Position numbers and translations under genes: made by a program. Source: Saururus chinensis (lineage: Eukaryota; Streptophyta; Magnoliopsida; Piperales; Saururaceae). From it: DNA of 64,000 bases. The DNA is taken from positions 11,934,995 to 11,998,994 of the forward strand of contig CP141142.1 of NCBI GenBank assembly GCA_035235625.1, in the 5' to 3' direction. Shown here one piece after another: positions 1-10,715 of this stretch (the stretch's first letter is position 1; each line of letters opens with the position of its first letter). The notes under the pieces are model-generated. The model was not told where the DNA came from, searched no databases, and saw nothing but the letters and a program-made list of their open reading frames with translations.

Positions 1-941
1 GCTGATAAATTTAGATAGAACGGCTAATGGGCTCCATTCCACATGGGTGGCCAGCCTTGCAAAATTGGTCTGATATGTCTAGATAGAGGAAGTTTGGCGG
101 AGATTATGCAAACGAGAGTCAAAGTCCTCATACTCGTTGGGCCCATAGCAAGCTCAAAGTTCCGCCACTAAATAACCCACATTATCACGCCCTCTTACTG
201 CTCAAGCTGTTGTAGCCACACCAGCGCATCCCCTTAAGGTGGAAGGATGCTAGAAGCATACGCGGATCTGGACGGGTTCCTTGATAGTGAAAGAATGCTC
301 AGCTCGCGAAACCCACTCATTTGGGTTGTCTTTTCTGGAATATTCAGGAAAATTGAGACGAACAATGCTAGCCTTAGGGGCCAGCCCGTATGTCCCATCA
401 TCTACTACCTCATCACTATATAAATCATTGTCTTGCCACAACGGAGCGTGAGGTTGGTCTTGATTGGCAGTTGCAAAAGAGGGTGTGCGACTAGGTCCCG
501 CAAAAGCCGATGGGGGCGCATGCCCAACACTGGTGGTGGACATTAGCATAGCGGAAGGCACACCACGACCTGTCCCAAAGTGTGAGGGTGGGGGAAAAGG
601 CGCTCAAGTATTCCCTTTCCATGGGGGCAGTATGCTGGAGGATTTGGAGCCCCTGAAGGTGGAGTCGGGCCCTGGCTTGTCGTGAAGGCAACCAAGTAGG
701 TTGCTTGATCCTTTCTAATTTGCTCCAGCATGACCTGTTGGCGGTCCGCTAATGAACGAAGGTCTGCCTGGAGTTCTTGGAGAAAAACCCTTTGGGCTTC
801 TACTATTTGAGACTGAATGGCGGCTAGGGCAAAGAGAACGGGCTCCCAGGTCAGCGGCAGTGGGGGCTGTTTTTGCCCCAACCTGTAGTGGTACCGCCAC
901 CCTGCTAGTTGCCGGTGGCTCTTCCTTAGGGGCAGCGCCAT
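1..941 (-). pseudogene. Ty3/gypsy gag, 5' part of a minus-strand element cut by the window edge
   Basis: Gag is the structural capsid polyprotein of LTR retrotransposons. Reading begins at an ATG at 941 and gives a coiled-coil-like N-terminal part (around residues EAQRVFLQELQADLRS). It then changes frame into a stretch with the gypsy gag signature RLNFPEYSRKDNPNEWVSRA near 330-370. Further left, a third frame gives YGPNEYEDFDSRLHNLRQ and HVEWSP, the usual retrotrans_gag core. The coding sequence is therefore broken by at least two frameshifts and by a TAG at 79-81, where the family normally has Gln. The rest of gag and all of pol lie left of base 1. The family call is clear; exact frameshift points are not. 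Confidence 0.85.
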
Positions 942-1006
942 GCGTTCTTCTTTCCTAGACCCTTCCCGCAGCCATCGTTAAGTAATAACCGGCCAAGGAT
1001 ATGAGG

Positions 1007-1018
1007 GCTTTGATACCA
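1007..1018 (-). other. primer-binding site of the minus-strand gypsy element
   Basis: The minus strand reads TGGTATCAAAGC, one base from the plant initiator-tRNA-Met type site TGGTATCAGAGC. It lies two bases inside the LTR end at 1021, as expected for reverse-transcription priming. Confidence 0.85.
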
Positions 1019-1020
1019 AT

Positions 1021-1390
1021 TGTTATGAACCTTGCAAAATTTGTGAAAATAGGAAAGGGAAAATCGAGGAATTGAGAAGCGAGATTGGGCAGAGAAAGGG
1101 TGGAAGAATTGGGAAGAGAGAATGAGGCACACTTGCTGATTGCAAGTGCGATCTCACCAGGAAGATGGGGGTCGAGATTCTAAGAAGGAGAGAAGTCGTA
1201 CGAAAGAGGGGAAAATAGATTAATTTATTTCTTAATCCTTGATTACAACGATCCAGCCTATTTAAGGCTGATGGCCATCAGGCTACATAGAAAATATTAT
1301 TTAATTATATAGACTAAAACTGACTAATAACTAATTAAAGCAAACAATGTGCACACTAACATGAATACCTATGTGTACCTTATTATAACA
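1021..1390 (-). repeat. 5' LTR of the minus-strand gypsy element (370 bp)
   Basis: The LTR is bounded by a perfect 6-bp inverted repeat TGTTAT/ATAACA, with the primer-binding site immediately inside. A TATA-like TTAAATA lies near 1258-1268 on the minus strand. The flank ACTAC at 1391-1395 should be the target-site duplication, but its partner is outside the window. A 17-bp near copy of ACAACTACCTAAATAAC (1388-1404) recurs at 1418-1434, so the insertion point sits in a small local duplication. Confidence 0.85.
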
Positions 1391-1451
1391 ACTACCTAAA
1401 TAACTATAAAACATAACACAACTGCCTAAATAACGGCAGAACATAATATGC

Positions 1452-1789
1452 ACTATATGGGAGGAGGCAGTAGTCTAACCAGGCGTCAAACCTGTCAACG
1501 CAGATTTCTGGGAGCTGCTTGGCTGCATCGGCCGGGCATGCCTTGCAATCTTTGGCGCTGACGTCGCCTCTGCACTGAGCCAGACCATATATCTTATGTA
1601 TCCTTGTGCCTAAAGTAGAAGTGGTAAAGCTGGAGGTGGGTGCCTTTGCAACAAGTTTCTTCAGGACGTTGGCCAGGTTAGAATTTTCGGTGCAGTAGAT
1701 TTCTGGGTTTTGTTGCAGAACTTGCTGATGAGATCGACACCAAGTGGGAAGAGGGAACCGATGAGGATATAGTTGAAGAAAAACTGCAT
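1452..1789 (-). pseudogene. DUF26 (Gnk2/stress-antifung) cysteine-rich secreted protein, frameshifted and truncated
   Basis: DUF26 domains occur in plant secreted cysteine-rich proteins, cysteine-rich receptor kinases and plasmodesmata-located proteins. From an ATG at 1789 the minus strand encodes a hydrophobic signal-peptide-like start (MQFFFNYILIGSLFPL) and then FCNKTQ. The reading frame then shifts, and a second frame continues with NSNLANVLKKLVAKAP, YGLAQCRGDVSAKDCKAC and DAWLDYCLLPYS. The diagnostic C-X8-C-X2-C spacing is intact. The match stops at about 1452, some 60 bp from the inserted gypsy LTR, so the second DUF26 copy or kinase usual in the family is missing. One frameshift plus truncation argue for a pseudogene. 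A sequencing error could explain the shift but not the truncation. Confidence 0.72.
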
Positions 1790-2323
1790 CCTTCTTCAAT
1801 GGTCAGCTTGTCGTGTCTGCTAGCTTGCAGTTACAGATGAGACTCTTTGGATGGAAATTGGGTGTTCACGTCTTTGATATTGTCTAATATAGAAGGTTGA
1901 GCATATATCGCGCAGACTGGTTCAAAGACAAATACTTGCAAGAGGCAAATGAGACAAAAAAAAAACCCGCCAAAATTTGGGGATGGATGGAAAGGGACAG
2001 AGAGATTGAAGTGGAAGCTGTAAAGGCTTGGCACATTAGTTGAGTGAGGCGCTGTTAGAAATTCTTAGTTGACGTGCTGTTAAAATTCTTTCATTTGCAA
2101 CAATGAAATGCACTTCACATTAATTTTCCCTTCGCAATGATAAAAGATAGGTTTCTTCAGTGCTGATGACAGGATCAAATAAACACCGATGCAGGCGCCA
2201 TGGACATGTGTGCACCGGCGTGACGTGTCAGGCCACCTATTTAGCAATTAAATTTCTCTCTACTGTTTTTGATAAATATTTTTTAAATATTAATTATTAA
2301 ATAAAATTTTCAAATCTCTTGAA

Positions 2324-2422
2324 CTCTTTCTGTCCCAAAATAAGTGTGCTAATTGGATAAACTTAATTAATTTTAGTTTATTTTCAAAAACCAAAGGGGC
2401 ACTTATTTTAAGACTGAGTGAG
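2324..2422. mobile_element. Stowaway-like MITE (99 bp)
   Basis: The left end CTCTTTCTGTCCCAAAATAA and the right end, whose complement begins CTCACTCAGTCTTAAAATAA, form imperfect terminal inverted repeats of the Stowaway type (family consensus CTCCCTCCGTCCC). A TA follows the right end. The left TA has become AA. Confidence 0.65.
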
Positions 2423-2787
2423 TAGCATATAAATTATGTAGAATTTTATTTATTCTAAAAATCACTTTCATATTATTAAGGATTGGCTAAGAGTCATGAC
2501 TTCAAATTACGCTGATAATTATTGTGATTAATTAAAGGTGCCCTCACATAGTTAAATTATTGCATTATCATTTTTTAGGATTTTTTTTGTAAAATTTACC
2601 ACATCGAAAGAGTGGAACACGCTTATTTAGAGCTTCACAATTATATTCCCGTATTTTCGCATAAAATTCAAATGAATATCAAAACTCCTTCATTTGTTTA
2701 GGTAAAAATATCAAATCTCTTATTATAAGCTGCGAATCAAGTACCATTTTGGTTTCCCCAACGTGCTTTCAGGAAATTCCTAGCCAT

Positions 2788-2877
2788 GAGTATATATCTA
2801 AGCTTCAGTGCATTCCTACCCTTGCAATGGAATCAAACAACTTCCTATCCTGGGTATTATTACTCTTACTGGATTAG
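2788..2877 (+). other. orphan TATA box with a 16-codon signal-peptide-like ORF
   Basis: TATATAT at 2791-2797 is followed 30 bp later by an ATG (2827) that opens a 16-residue hydrophobic peptide, MESNNFLSWVLLLLLD, then TAG. It resembles the first bases of a secretory gene whose remainder has been lost. A chance hydrophobic ORF is equally possible. Confidence 0.25.
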
Positions 2878-3728
2878 AACTCGGACTGCAGGTCCAGTAC
2901 CCGTCCTAACATAGCATGCAAAATTCTGCCAAAAAAGAAAGAAAGAAAACCAATAGCAAAGAGAGGGGGATCCACCTTAGCTTCTGTTGACATTCCTATT
3001 ATTAGAAAATAATAGCCAGGCGACTACAAAGTGAATATTAAAGTAATTTGTAGCGAATAGTAACATGAATATTATCAAGAAAAGCAGGTTAATTAAACAA
3101 AGAAAATGACTAAAAAAATTCAAAAGATAGTCAATTCATCATTTCCACAACAAATCAATTACACATAACTTTAGCATGAATTTAGCTATCCCATGTGGCA
3201 TGGATACTCATATTTTAAGCAAAAAATATGTGACGCATGTTAGACTGCACCTGGGCGCAAGGGCCACATGACTTTCATCAGGCAGACCCCTGCAAATCAG
3301 AGGGCAGACAGGTTTTCTTTAGGATGTATGTCATCAGATTTAAATCAGATGTGTTGGCACGGAAAAGCTGCACCCAGGCTAACTTTTCCAATATGTAGTT
3401 GGAACATTACGTCATCCATCATGTAAAGACAACATAGAAGCACCTATCTTTCCCATAGTGAAACATAAGGTTATGGATACCTAAATATCGAAGTGTTGAA
3501 ACTTCTATACAATAATTAAAAAAACAATGCTACAGTCCGAAACCAATAATTTGAAAATGGAGATTGAAAAATAAATTTCAACCTGTTACCATTTGCATTA
3601 CGCATGATGGTTTTCTATTTACATATACACCATCGCCAGAGACATTTGCAGCAGACAAAGTGATTCCACGCCATGCCATTTCACATCTTAATCCATGTTC
3701 TCAGATACTAATAATAGGATGCATCATC

Positions 3729-6700
3729 TCACACTGTACAGGTGTTGTGGTCTGATGATCTTAACCACGGTTTGAATGCTCCTTCATAACACAAATTCTG
3801 AACACATCAAGAACAACGAGATGCATCAAATTTATGCAAACAAGGCATCAAATTTACACATAACATACAACCATTTTGGCAAAGGAATAAAATATCAGTC
3901 ACTACAAATAGGATGAAAACTGATATTACAAGCACACAACTTCATCCAAAGCTGTGGCCTAAAGAACCTACTAAAAGACTATTCACTAGACATTGAAATC
4001 ATAAACTGGGGTAATTTTTTTTCCTGAGAAAAAAAGATGTGAAGTGAACGTTAGATCTCTATCTACACTGTTAGGACCCCTATGTACCATAAAGTGTGGT
4101 ACTTACTACACAAGTTTGGTGACAATTATTGGACAATTTAGCATAAAGATGAGCTTTCATTAAAATCTATGCCAAATGATTATAACATACAAATTATCCA
4201 ATTGTAAAAACGTCAAATATTTTTTTACTTCCATCAGCGCGCTAGCGGATATAAAAACCAGTAAATTGTGAATATTTGCTGGACAAAACTACCTGTAACC
4301 AAAAGAAGAAACCCCGCAGAAGACCCAAAGCTTTAGCGTGATCTGCAACTTTAAGCTTTTTTGCAAGATCTGCATGCAGTATGATGCCGCATAAATCAGA
4401 TACCACTAAGTCACTGAGGTACAACTCCTACTTTATAATTTACCCATGTGACCTCCGGCAAATTAATCAAGTGAATCACATGCAGCACATGATATCTCCA
4501 AAAAACTTACTGTCAGCACATTCACAAGTTAATTTTTTAGCTATAAGCTGCCAACATAAATAAGGCAGGAACAACCAAAATAAAAGTCACAACATATTTG
4601 AATAATTCTTCTTCCTTTTGGCAACTTGCACCAGATTAAACAAGGAAACCTTTCTTGCCCATTCCAATTGCTAACCAATCCATAGATTGCCCTAGAGTCT
4701 GTACAGTGGAAGAGGAACCATAAAAACAAAAATAATAGGGCAATAAATTCTAGGCAATAATAAAAACCGCAACAAAAAAGCCAAAAGAAAGAAGATGCAA
4801 CATACTAATTTGAGATCCACTAATGTACAAGGCAACTGCGCAAAAAATGCATTAGTTAAAAATGGGAAGCTAGAGATAGCAGACATGCTAGAAAAGCCAC
4901 CAAACTTGGTCTCCTATGCATTAGAGGAACTAAGATGCCATAACCAGCATATTTTAAGGGAAAAAAGGAAAGAAAAGCTGGAATTTTAAAGATGTTTTCA
5001 TGGGATTGAATTCTGACACCCATGGGGTTGGAAATGAAGATATCCAAAGTTGGTCTTCTCTATTGATTGTTCCCCTTCTTTATTGAGTTCCAGGATGAGA
5101 AGAGGAAATAGGATGAAGACAACAAAGAAAACCACAATAATTTGCCAAAAATCCAACAAGAAATAACCATTTTTTATAACAAAAGGAATGAATTCACAGA
5201 ATTTCGTGCAGTCCACTGTTTATAAATCAAAATTAACCTTAAAAGACTACTAAAAGGATTCTAATTCATGTCTAAAATGGACTTTTCTAAATAAGTACAT
5301 ATGAACGTGTTTAGCAAGTAAAAGCTCCTATTATTGCCTCCCAGCAAAAAACAACACTTAAAGAACTCTTCTTATTTCTTAAAATAATATCCCAGAAAGT
5401 CTTCTCATACTCCTATCCGAACTATGACTCATTATCTTCCAAATGCACCACTTTGCTTTCTAATGAAGCTACTGGTTAAATACTTGGTCCTCAATCTAAT
5501 GGACTATAGACCCCTTATGACAGACCTGCTTGGCAATCTTAAGTCTCCATTTGTCCTCGTTTACTGAAGAAAGTTTGCCTTAGTGCTTGCAGCTTCAAAA
5601 CCTTCAAGTGCAAGCTTATTAATCTCTGTTGTGTTGCCTTGAATAATCCTTGTAAAATCCAGATGTTATGAATCAAAACTGGGGTTCCTTTTAGCTTCCT
5701 TAATTAGGATTTCTATTATGAGTAGGTTACTTAGTATCTAACGTTTTATTAAAGGTAGGATGCTTCTTTTGATTAGTTTCCCTAATTAGATTAGATTCCT
5801 TGGAATAAAGGGCTATTAAGCCTATAAATTGTAAGACACTTCTCCTTTTAGAGAACAAGCAATGAAATCTCAAAATTAGTCTAGTTTATGTTTCTCTCAC
5901 CCTTCCGGTCCTTTCTCCCCTTTCACCTACGTTCTACCCATTGTACCTAAAAGCTACAACACCAGAAGAAAGTTTATTTACATATATGAACAGGTACTAG
6001 ACAGTGGAACCAAATTGTCATTTCCCACGAGTTTGGTCAAGTTTTGACCTCAAAGATGCAGGTGTAAACCAAGCCTTAGATGTAGAATTCACAAAGACTG
6101 AGGCCGATAGGCACTACAAAGATTAAACTTCATATCAGCTACTTCCACAATGTTCTCCAAAAATGGCTCACAAACTTCAAGTCACAATATGAGGTAATAG
6201 ATTTCAGAAATCTATTTAACTTAATGTTGCAATCTCATTAATTTTTTCGAAATTGTCTAAGAACTTGCAAGGTCACAAACTTCAAGTCACAATATGAGGT
6301 AATAGATTTCAGAAATCTATTTAACTTAATGTTGCAATCTTATTAATTTTTTCGAAATTGTCTAAGAACTTGCAAGGTCCGTAGATCTAGTTTTCTATAC
6401 CCTGCAACCCTTCTGAAAGCCATAGATTCATGGATTGCACATATCTTGGTCTCTTTACCTCATGAACCTTCCCAGATGGACCAAAGTTTGATCTCACAAG
6501 TCATCAATCCTTGCATAATTATGATCAATCAAAATTTTTAATCATAATTACGTATGGACCAATTTTTTGTCACTTAATGGTCATGCAGCGACTACATTTA
6601 TAGCCTTCAAAAGGGACAATTCTAAGAGTCTTATCAAAGGACACTGAAAATCTCTAGTAACAAAAAATCAAACTTTTGCAACTATGTTCAGATTAAAAGA

Positions 6701-7882
6701 AGAGTTCAGCAAGAATTTGACGGGATAAAATACCAGGATAATGGTCCAGATAGGATTTGCCTTGTCTCCCTGTCTCATAAGTTATATCTCGATTATTTCG
6801 TAAGTCTTTTCTTCGCAGCACACTTTTGCAGCAAGAAACTTCTCTCATTAGCTCATTGTACTCATGCTTACTGTAGGGCTTGCTCAAAACGGCCATGAGC
6901 CTCTTGCTAAAAGAAGATGAGTCATCACAATAATTTCCAAACGATCTTGCATCAACCTGGGTTCAAAAAGAAACAAAATGCCGCTAAGAAAAACTAAATA
7001 TGTCAAATCATAAATATTATAAAAGCTAAAGAAATTATAGACTGCAGGTGTGATTTAAACGTGCATGATTAACTTCATATCATAAGATTGCAGCAGAAAA
7101 AGGAGGATACCAATTGCTCATTTTTACAACGGACAGTACACTCTTTTGATGGTCTTGTTGACATGGTAACGGACTCACGGATACTTTCATATTGAATAGA
7201 CACATTGTTTCCTAGCTCCAAGATGATAGAAGAACCATGCATTCTGGCTTTCTTTAAAAAATATTGGTAACTACTGTCTACTAAAGGCTTTCCCATTAAA
7301 TCATTGAATTTGCGTTTTGATGGAGTAGCTTTGTTAATTGATTCTTGCCTTCCCATCTCACTGTTCAAAGAAGTTGGCTCCAAATTAGGTTGATGCTTAC
7401 TCCTTGTAACTGCTCCACTGTAGGTTCTTTCAATATTCCTCCGGAATTTCAATTCAGTGTCATGAAATTCATCACAACTTGATTCATATTTCACCAATAC
7501 AGGCAGCCCACTACTAGTAACTATTGTTTCAAAAACATAAGATTTCCCCTGTTCCCTCAAATGATTTAAGAAAAACTCATAATCACAATCTGTTTCATCT
7601 TCCATAATAGCAGCCTTATCAGCCATTAGCATTTGCACATAGCGACAGTAGTCTTCATCTTCTAAACAAGTATCCATTACTGTGATGCCCAATTCTATTT
7701 GCTGGTTAATAGTGCAAAAACGTGATTCCAAATCTTCAGATTACCCACATCAGGCAGCTGCAAGTAAAGATGAGGGAACTACTCTGTAAAAGTTACTGTC
7801 GAATACAGATAGGTAAGGGATCACCCTTCATGAAACACTTTCCAATAGACACTATGTATTTGCTTGCTGCAGATATCAGGTC
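3729..7882 (-). CDS. plant protein of unknown function, five exons (5' end not resolved)
   Basis: Exons inferred from splice signals are 7882-7825, 7733-7111, 6956-6734, 4405-4293 and 3797-3729 (stop TGA 3731-3729). Donors are all GT and acceptors all AG. Total length is 1086 nt, exactly 362 codons, so every junction keeps frame. The protein has two related modules: DCDYEFFLNHLREQGKSYVF then VLVKYES (exon 2, centre), and DSSYQYFLKKARMHGSSIIL then VSIQYES (exon 2, end). An acidic DEDYCRYVQMLM start precedes them. The C-terminus reads GKSYLDHYP, ALGLLRGFFFWLQ and NLCYEGAFKPW, which I associate from memory with an unnamed plant protein family. No catalytic motif is recognised. Translation could start at ATG 7891-7889, in frame directly before exon 1, or in an upstream exon. 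An alternative stop at 6695-6693 would result if exon 3 were not spliced. Confidence 0.68.
5664..5961 (+). repeat. solo LTR, 298 bp, inside intron 3 of the unknown gene
   Basis: It starts TGTTATGAATC and ends GCTACAACA. A promoter-like CTATAAATTG lies near 5823, and a perfect 5-bp target-site duplication CCAGA flanks it (5659-5663 and 5962-5966). No internal retroelement sequence is present, so it is a solo LTR left by LTR-LTR recombination. Its size suits copia, but the superfamily is not proven. Confidence 0.88.
6168..6377. repeat. two-copy tandem duplication, 105-bp unit
   Basis: Units 6168-6272 and 6273-6377 differ at one base (CAATCTCATT versus CAATCTTATT). The near identity implies a recent event. 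It lies in intron 3 of the unknown gene, 0.4 kb downstream (in gene sense) of exon 3. Confidence 0.93.
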
Positions 7883-8290
7883 CTGCATCATCAAAATAAA
7901 AAAATATAAAAATGTTAATTTATAGTGAAGCATAAAATGCCTCATTTCCATAAAATTAGACAAGTAGATAGAATAAAAAAATTAATAGATAAAATAAAAA
8001 AGTTGTTTTTTTTATGTACATATATTTTTTGTTGCAAGTGAGAAGTCAGTTGAATATGGGATCCAGCCAGTTAACATGAAAACAAAGTTGTACAAGGAAG
8101 GTGAGACCTTTTGTGCAAGCGGAGCTTGAAAAATCAGATATGCTCCGTAAATAAGACTTTGGTGGGACCCACACATTATTGGGTCAATATGTCGAGTATA
8201 TAAAAGGAGATAAAAATAGAGTACCTAATCAAAAGGGGTAATTTAGGTAATATATAAAAATCTCCGCCCCCCTTCTGATTTTAATAATAG

Positions 8291-8324
8291 TATAGGTATA
8301 GGTATAGGTGTAGGTGTAGGTATA
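8291..8324. repeat. hexanucleotide microsatellite (TATAGG / TGTAGG)
   Basis: About five and a half units of TATAGG grade into TGTAGG and back. It resembles degenerate telomere-like hexamers but is too short and internal to be telomeric. Confidence 0.85.
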
Positions 8325-8526
8325 AATAGATTGATGAGAAGCCTTAACTTTAGATTGGGAGGGAACATGGCAAGGATCCCATCTATAGAACAAATCTGCC
8401 ATCTCAAACCAATCATATCAACTGACAAAAGAAGAGATCTCAAGAAACCAAAGATAAAAAAAGTCATTCAAAATCTCTTTATGTATGAGATACACATCAT
8501 GTACATGATTATACAGATCGAGAAGA

Positions 8527-8699
8527 ACAAGTGAGAGATGCCCTTCAAATTTTTGCTGGCGAAGATTGTTCAATGAACAAAACATTGAACACACGGGAAA
8601 AATTCTAAAGTATCACGTACTTAAATAGAAACCCTCTAGATGGCTGTCTAATCCGTTTGATCCAAAAATTCATGAGGGCATCTCTTCTTTCACTGTGCC
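8527..8699. repeat. imperfect inverted repeat, possible small MITE
   Basis: GAGAGATGCCCTTCAAATTT near 8532 is mirrored by AAAATTCATGAGGGCATCTC near 8667, giving arms of roughly 25 bp around a 110-bp unpaired centre. No convincing target-site duplication was found. Confidence 0.4.
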
Positions 8700-9984
8700 A
8701 TTAGACAACAGTCTGAACTTAATATGATCCCTTATGCATCTGCTAAAGTAATTGGTTTCCAAGTGTAGACTAATCAGAGCACCAATCTGTTTGGTTTATT
8801 GAATTTTGAATTTAGACAATAAGACAACTGAGGCATCCCTTGTGGGTGAGATGTTGCATGTTGCTTTCTTACTAATTCAATTAGCCCTTGTTTAAATGCT
8901 TCACATTAGCATTTATGTTTTCGAGTTAATCATGTTAAAGCCACATCATCTGAATAACTAAATTTTAATCTTACTTTATTAACATAGAGTAACTGACAGG
9001 TTTCGCTCTTGCTGACATACATGTTACTCTCTTCCCTAACAAATTATGCTATTAGGAGAGGTGGTTAATTAGCATTGTATCTGAGCAGGAGGTCCTTGGG
9101 AAGGCAAAAGTTCTAATTTTGGACCCCCAGTGTTTGTGTTCCCGCGCAGAACTAAATTGAGACTGCATGTGGCCATGAATCTTTCAGAAGTGGTTAAAAA
9201 ACAAAAATAGTCTCTTAATTTTTCAACAAAGATGGGAAGGAAAAAAATAAATGATGAATATAATTGAAAATTTGAGTATTGCAGGAGTGGAAGGCTCTAG
9301 ATTCTGAAAATAAATTGCTTGTAGGCAATAAAAATGTAAATGCTAGCCTGTGATCCTGACTTTCGAACTAAATGGGTTCATGACAGACTAGAAGTGATGC
9401 AAGCTTTTCATTCTCTATCAATTAATGTACATAAAATTGTGAACAACCAATATGACTAGTATCATTCTTGTTGGTGGATAACAGTTGATTCTCAGCATGT
9501 TGAACACTTGCACTATACAGGCAAAAAGATACACCTTAAAAAAGGTTTTTTTTTATGATTTTTTCAAAGCCAGTATTTTTGCACCCCATATTTGTGAAAA
9601 TAAGGAAACTCTCTAAATATCAAGCTCATGTGACAATTAGAGATCTAATGACCGCTTGGAACATCAAGATAGAGGGCCCTAATTATCAAAGTATAGGACA
9701 TCCAAATCAAAAGATAATTTGAAGTTTTCATGAGCTTAAACCAGCAATGAATTATTCATGTCAGTCAATGAGAAGAATGATCAGGCTTCAGGTACATATA
9801 AGGAAGTTTAAGTGGTCACGCACTCATGATTCATAAAAATTTCGAAGTAGCCTTGAGAAAAAACTTATTTGGATATGAAATCGCACAGCAATTTTTTTAT
9901 GGTATCAAGAATTTTTTTTTTACTAGTTTAATTTGTGTTAGAAATTTTAATAGAATGTTGTCAAGGGTTAGAATCAAGGTTATC

Positions 9985-10715
9985 GTAATAGCCGAAAGAT
10001 ACAAGATGTCGGACATATCAAGTAAATTGATATTGATGAGACGGTGATCAAAAAAAGTTTTCTAACATGTATTTTCACAATCCAAGTATATACTAACATC
10101 TACAAGCACGAATATTAAGCTCGAACAAGCATAAGATCATAAGAACACACTTATCAAAAGAGCTTTCCACCCATATTTTCACAATCAAAGCACTATTATT
10201 TGTCTCATACAAGTGCAAGAAGCACTAATGTTAACCTCACACAAGCATAATAATAATGATGAGACAAAGATCCAAAAGGAATTTCTAAAAAGTATTTTAA
10301 CAATCTAAGTAAATATTAACGTCTAGAAACACAAATATTGAACTCAAACAAGCATAAAATGATAAAAAAAGGCATACCAAAAGGGTTTTCACACATATCT
10401 TATATTAACCTTTTACATGATTCTTCTTCATAATTTTTCTTCATCTCGTAGAAGCATAAGAAGCACTAATATTAATCACACAAGAATGTAATAAATTGAG
10501 AATTCACATACATTCTTAACAAAATTCTTCTGTATCTCATACAAGAATAAGACCTCTTCACTAATAGTCGATATATCGCACCTTGTCAATAGATCACCAG
10601 TGTCACCAATGTCACCCAACATGGTGGAAAATGGCATTTACACCATAATGAATATCACCAAACCTGGTGATATTGATATATCAGAGATATGTCGCCAATA
10701 TAGTATTCCTCGGTT
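9985..10715. mobile_element. candidate non-autonomous DNA transposon with degenerate tandem repeats inside
   Basis: The left flank (AGCCGAAAGATAC, then CGGACATATCA) is imperfectly mirrored by the complement of the right flank (AACCGAGGAATAC, then GCGACATATC) near 10690-10715. Between 10059 and 10400 about four degenerate units of 104-120 bp repeat (motif TATTTTCACAATCNAAG, then ACAAGCATAA). No transposase is encoded. Exact ends and target-site duplication are not defined. Confidence 0.35.

Larger units (their letters stand above)
7892..9984. other. AT-rich stretch, no supported gene
   Basis: This is upstream of the resolved exons of the minus-strand gene and may hold its promoter or a long first intron. 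Apart from a hexamer repeat and a small inverted repeat, listed separately, I see no coding region or recognisable transposon. Confidence 0.4.

Noticed and set aside
3583-3699. Apparent exon on the minus strand reading MAWRGITLSAANVSG
   Set aside because: It lies after the natural stop at 3731-3729 of the aromatic C-terminal exon, so it is more likely 3' UTR.
8291-8324. Telomere-like hexamers
   Set aside because: The unit is TATAGG/TGTAGG rather than TTTAGGG, and only about five copies; treated as a microsatellite.
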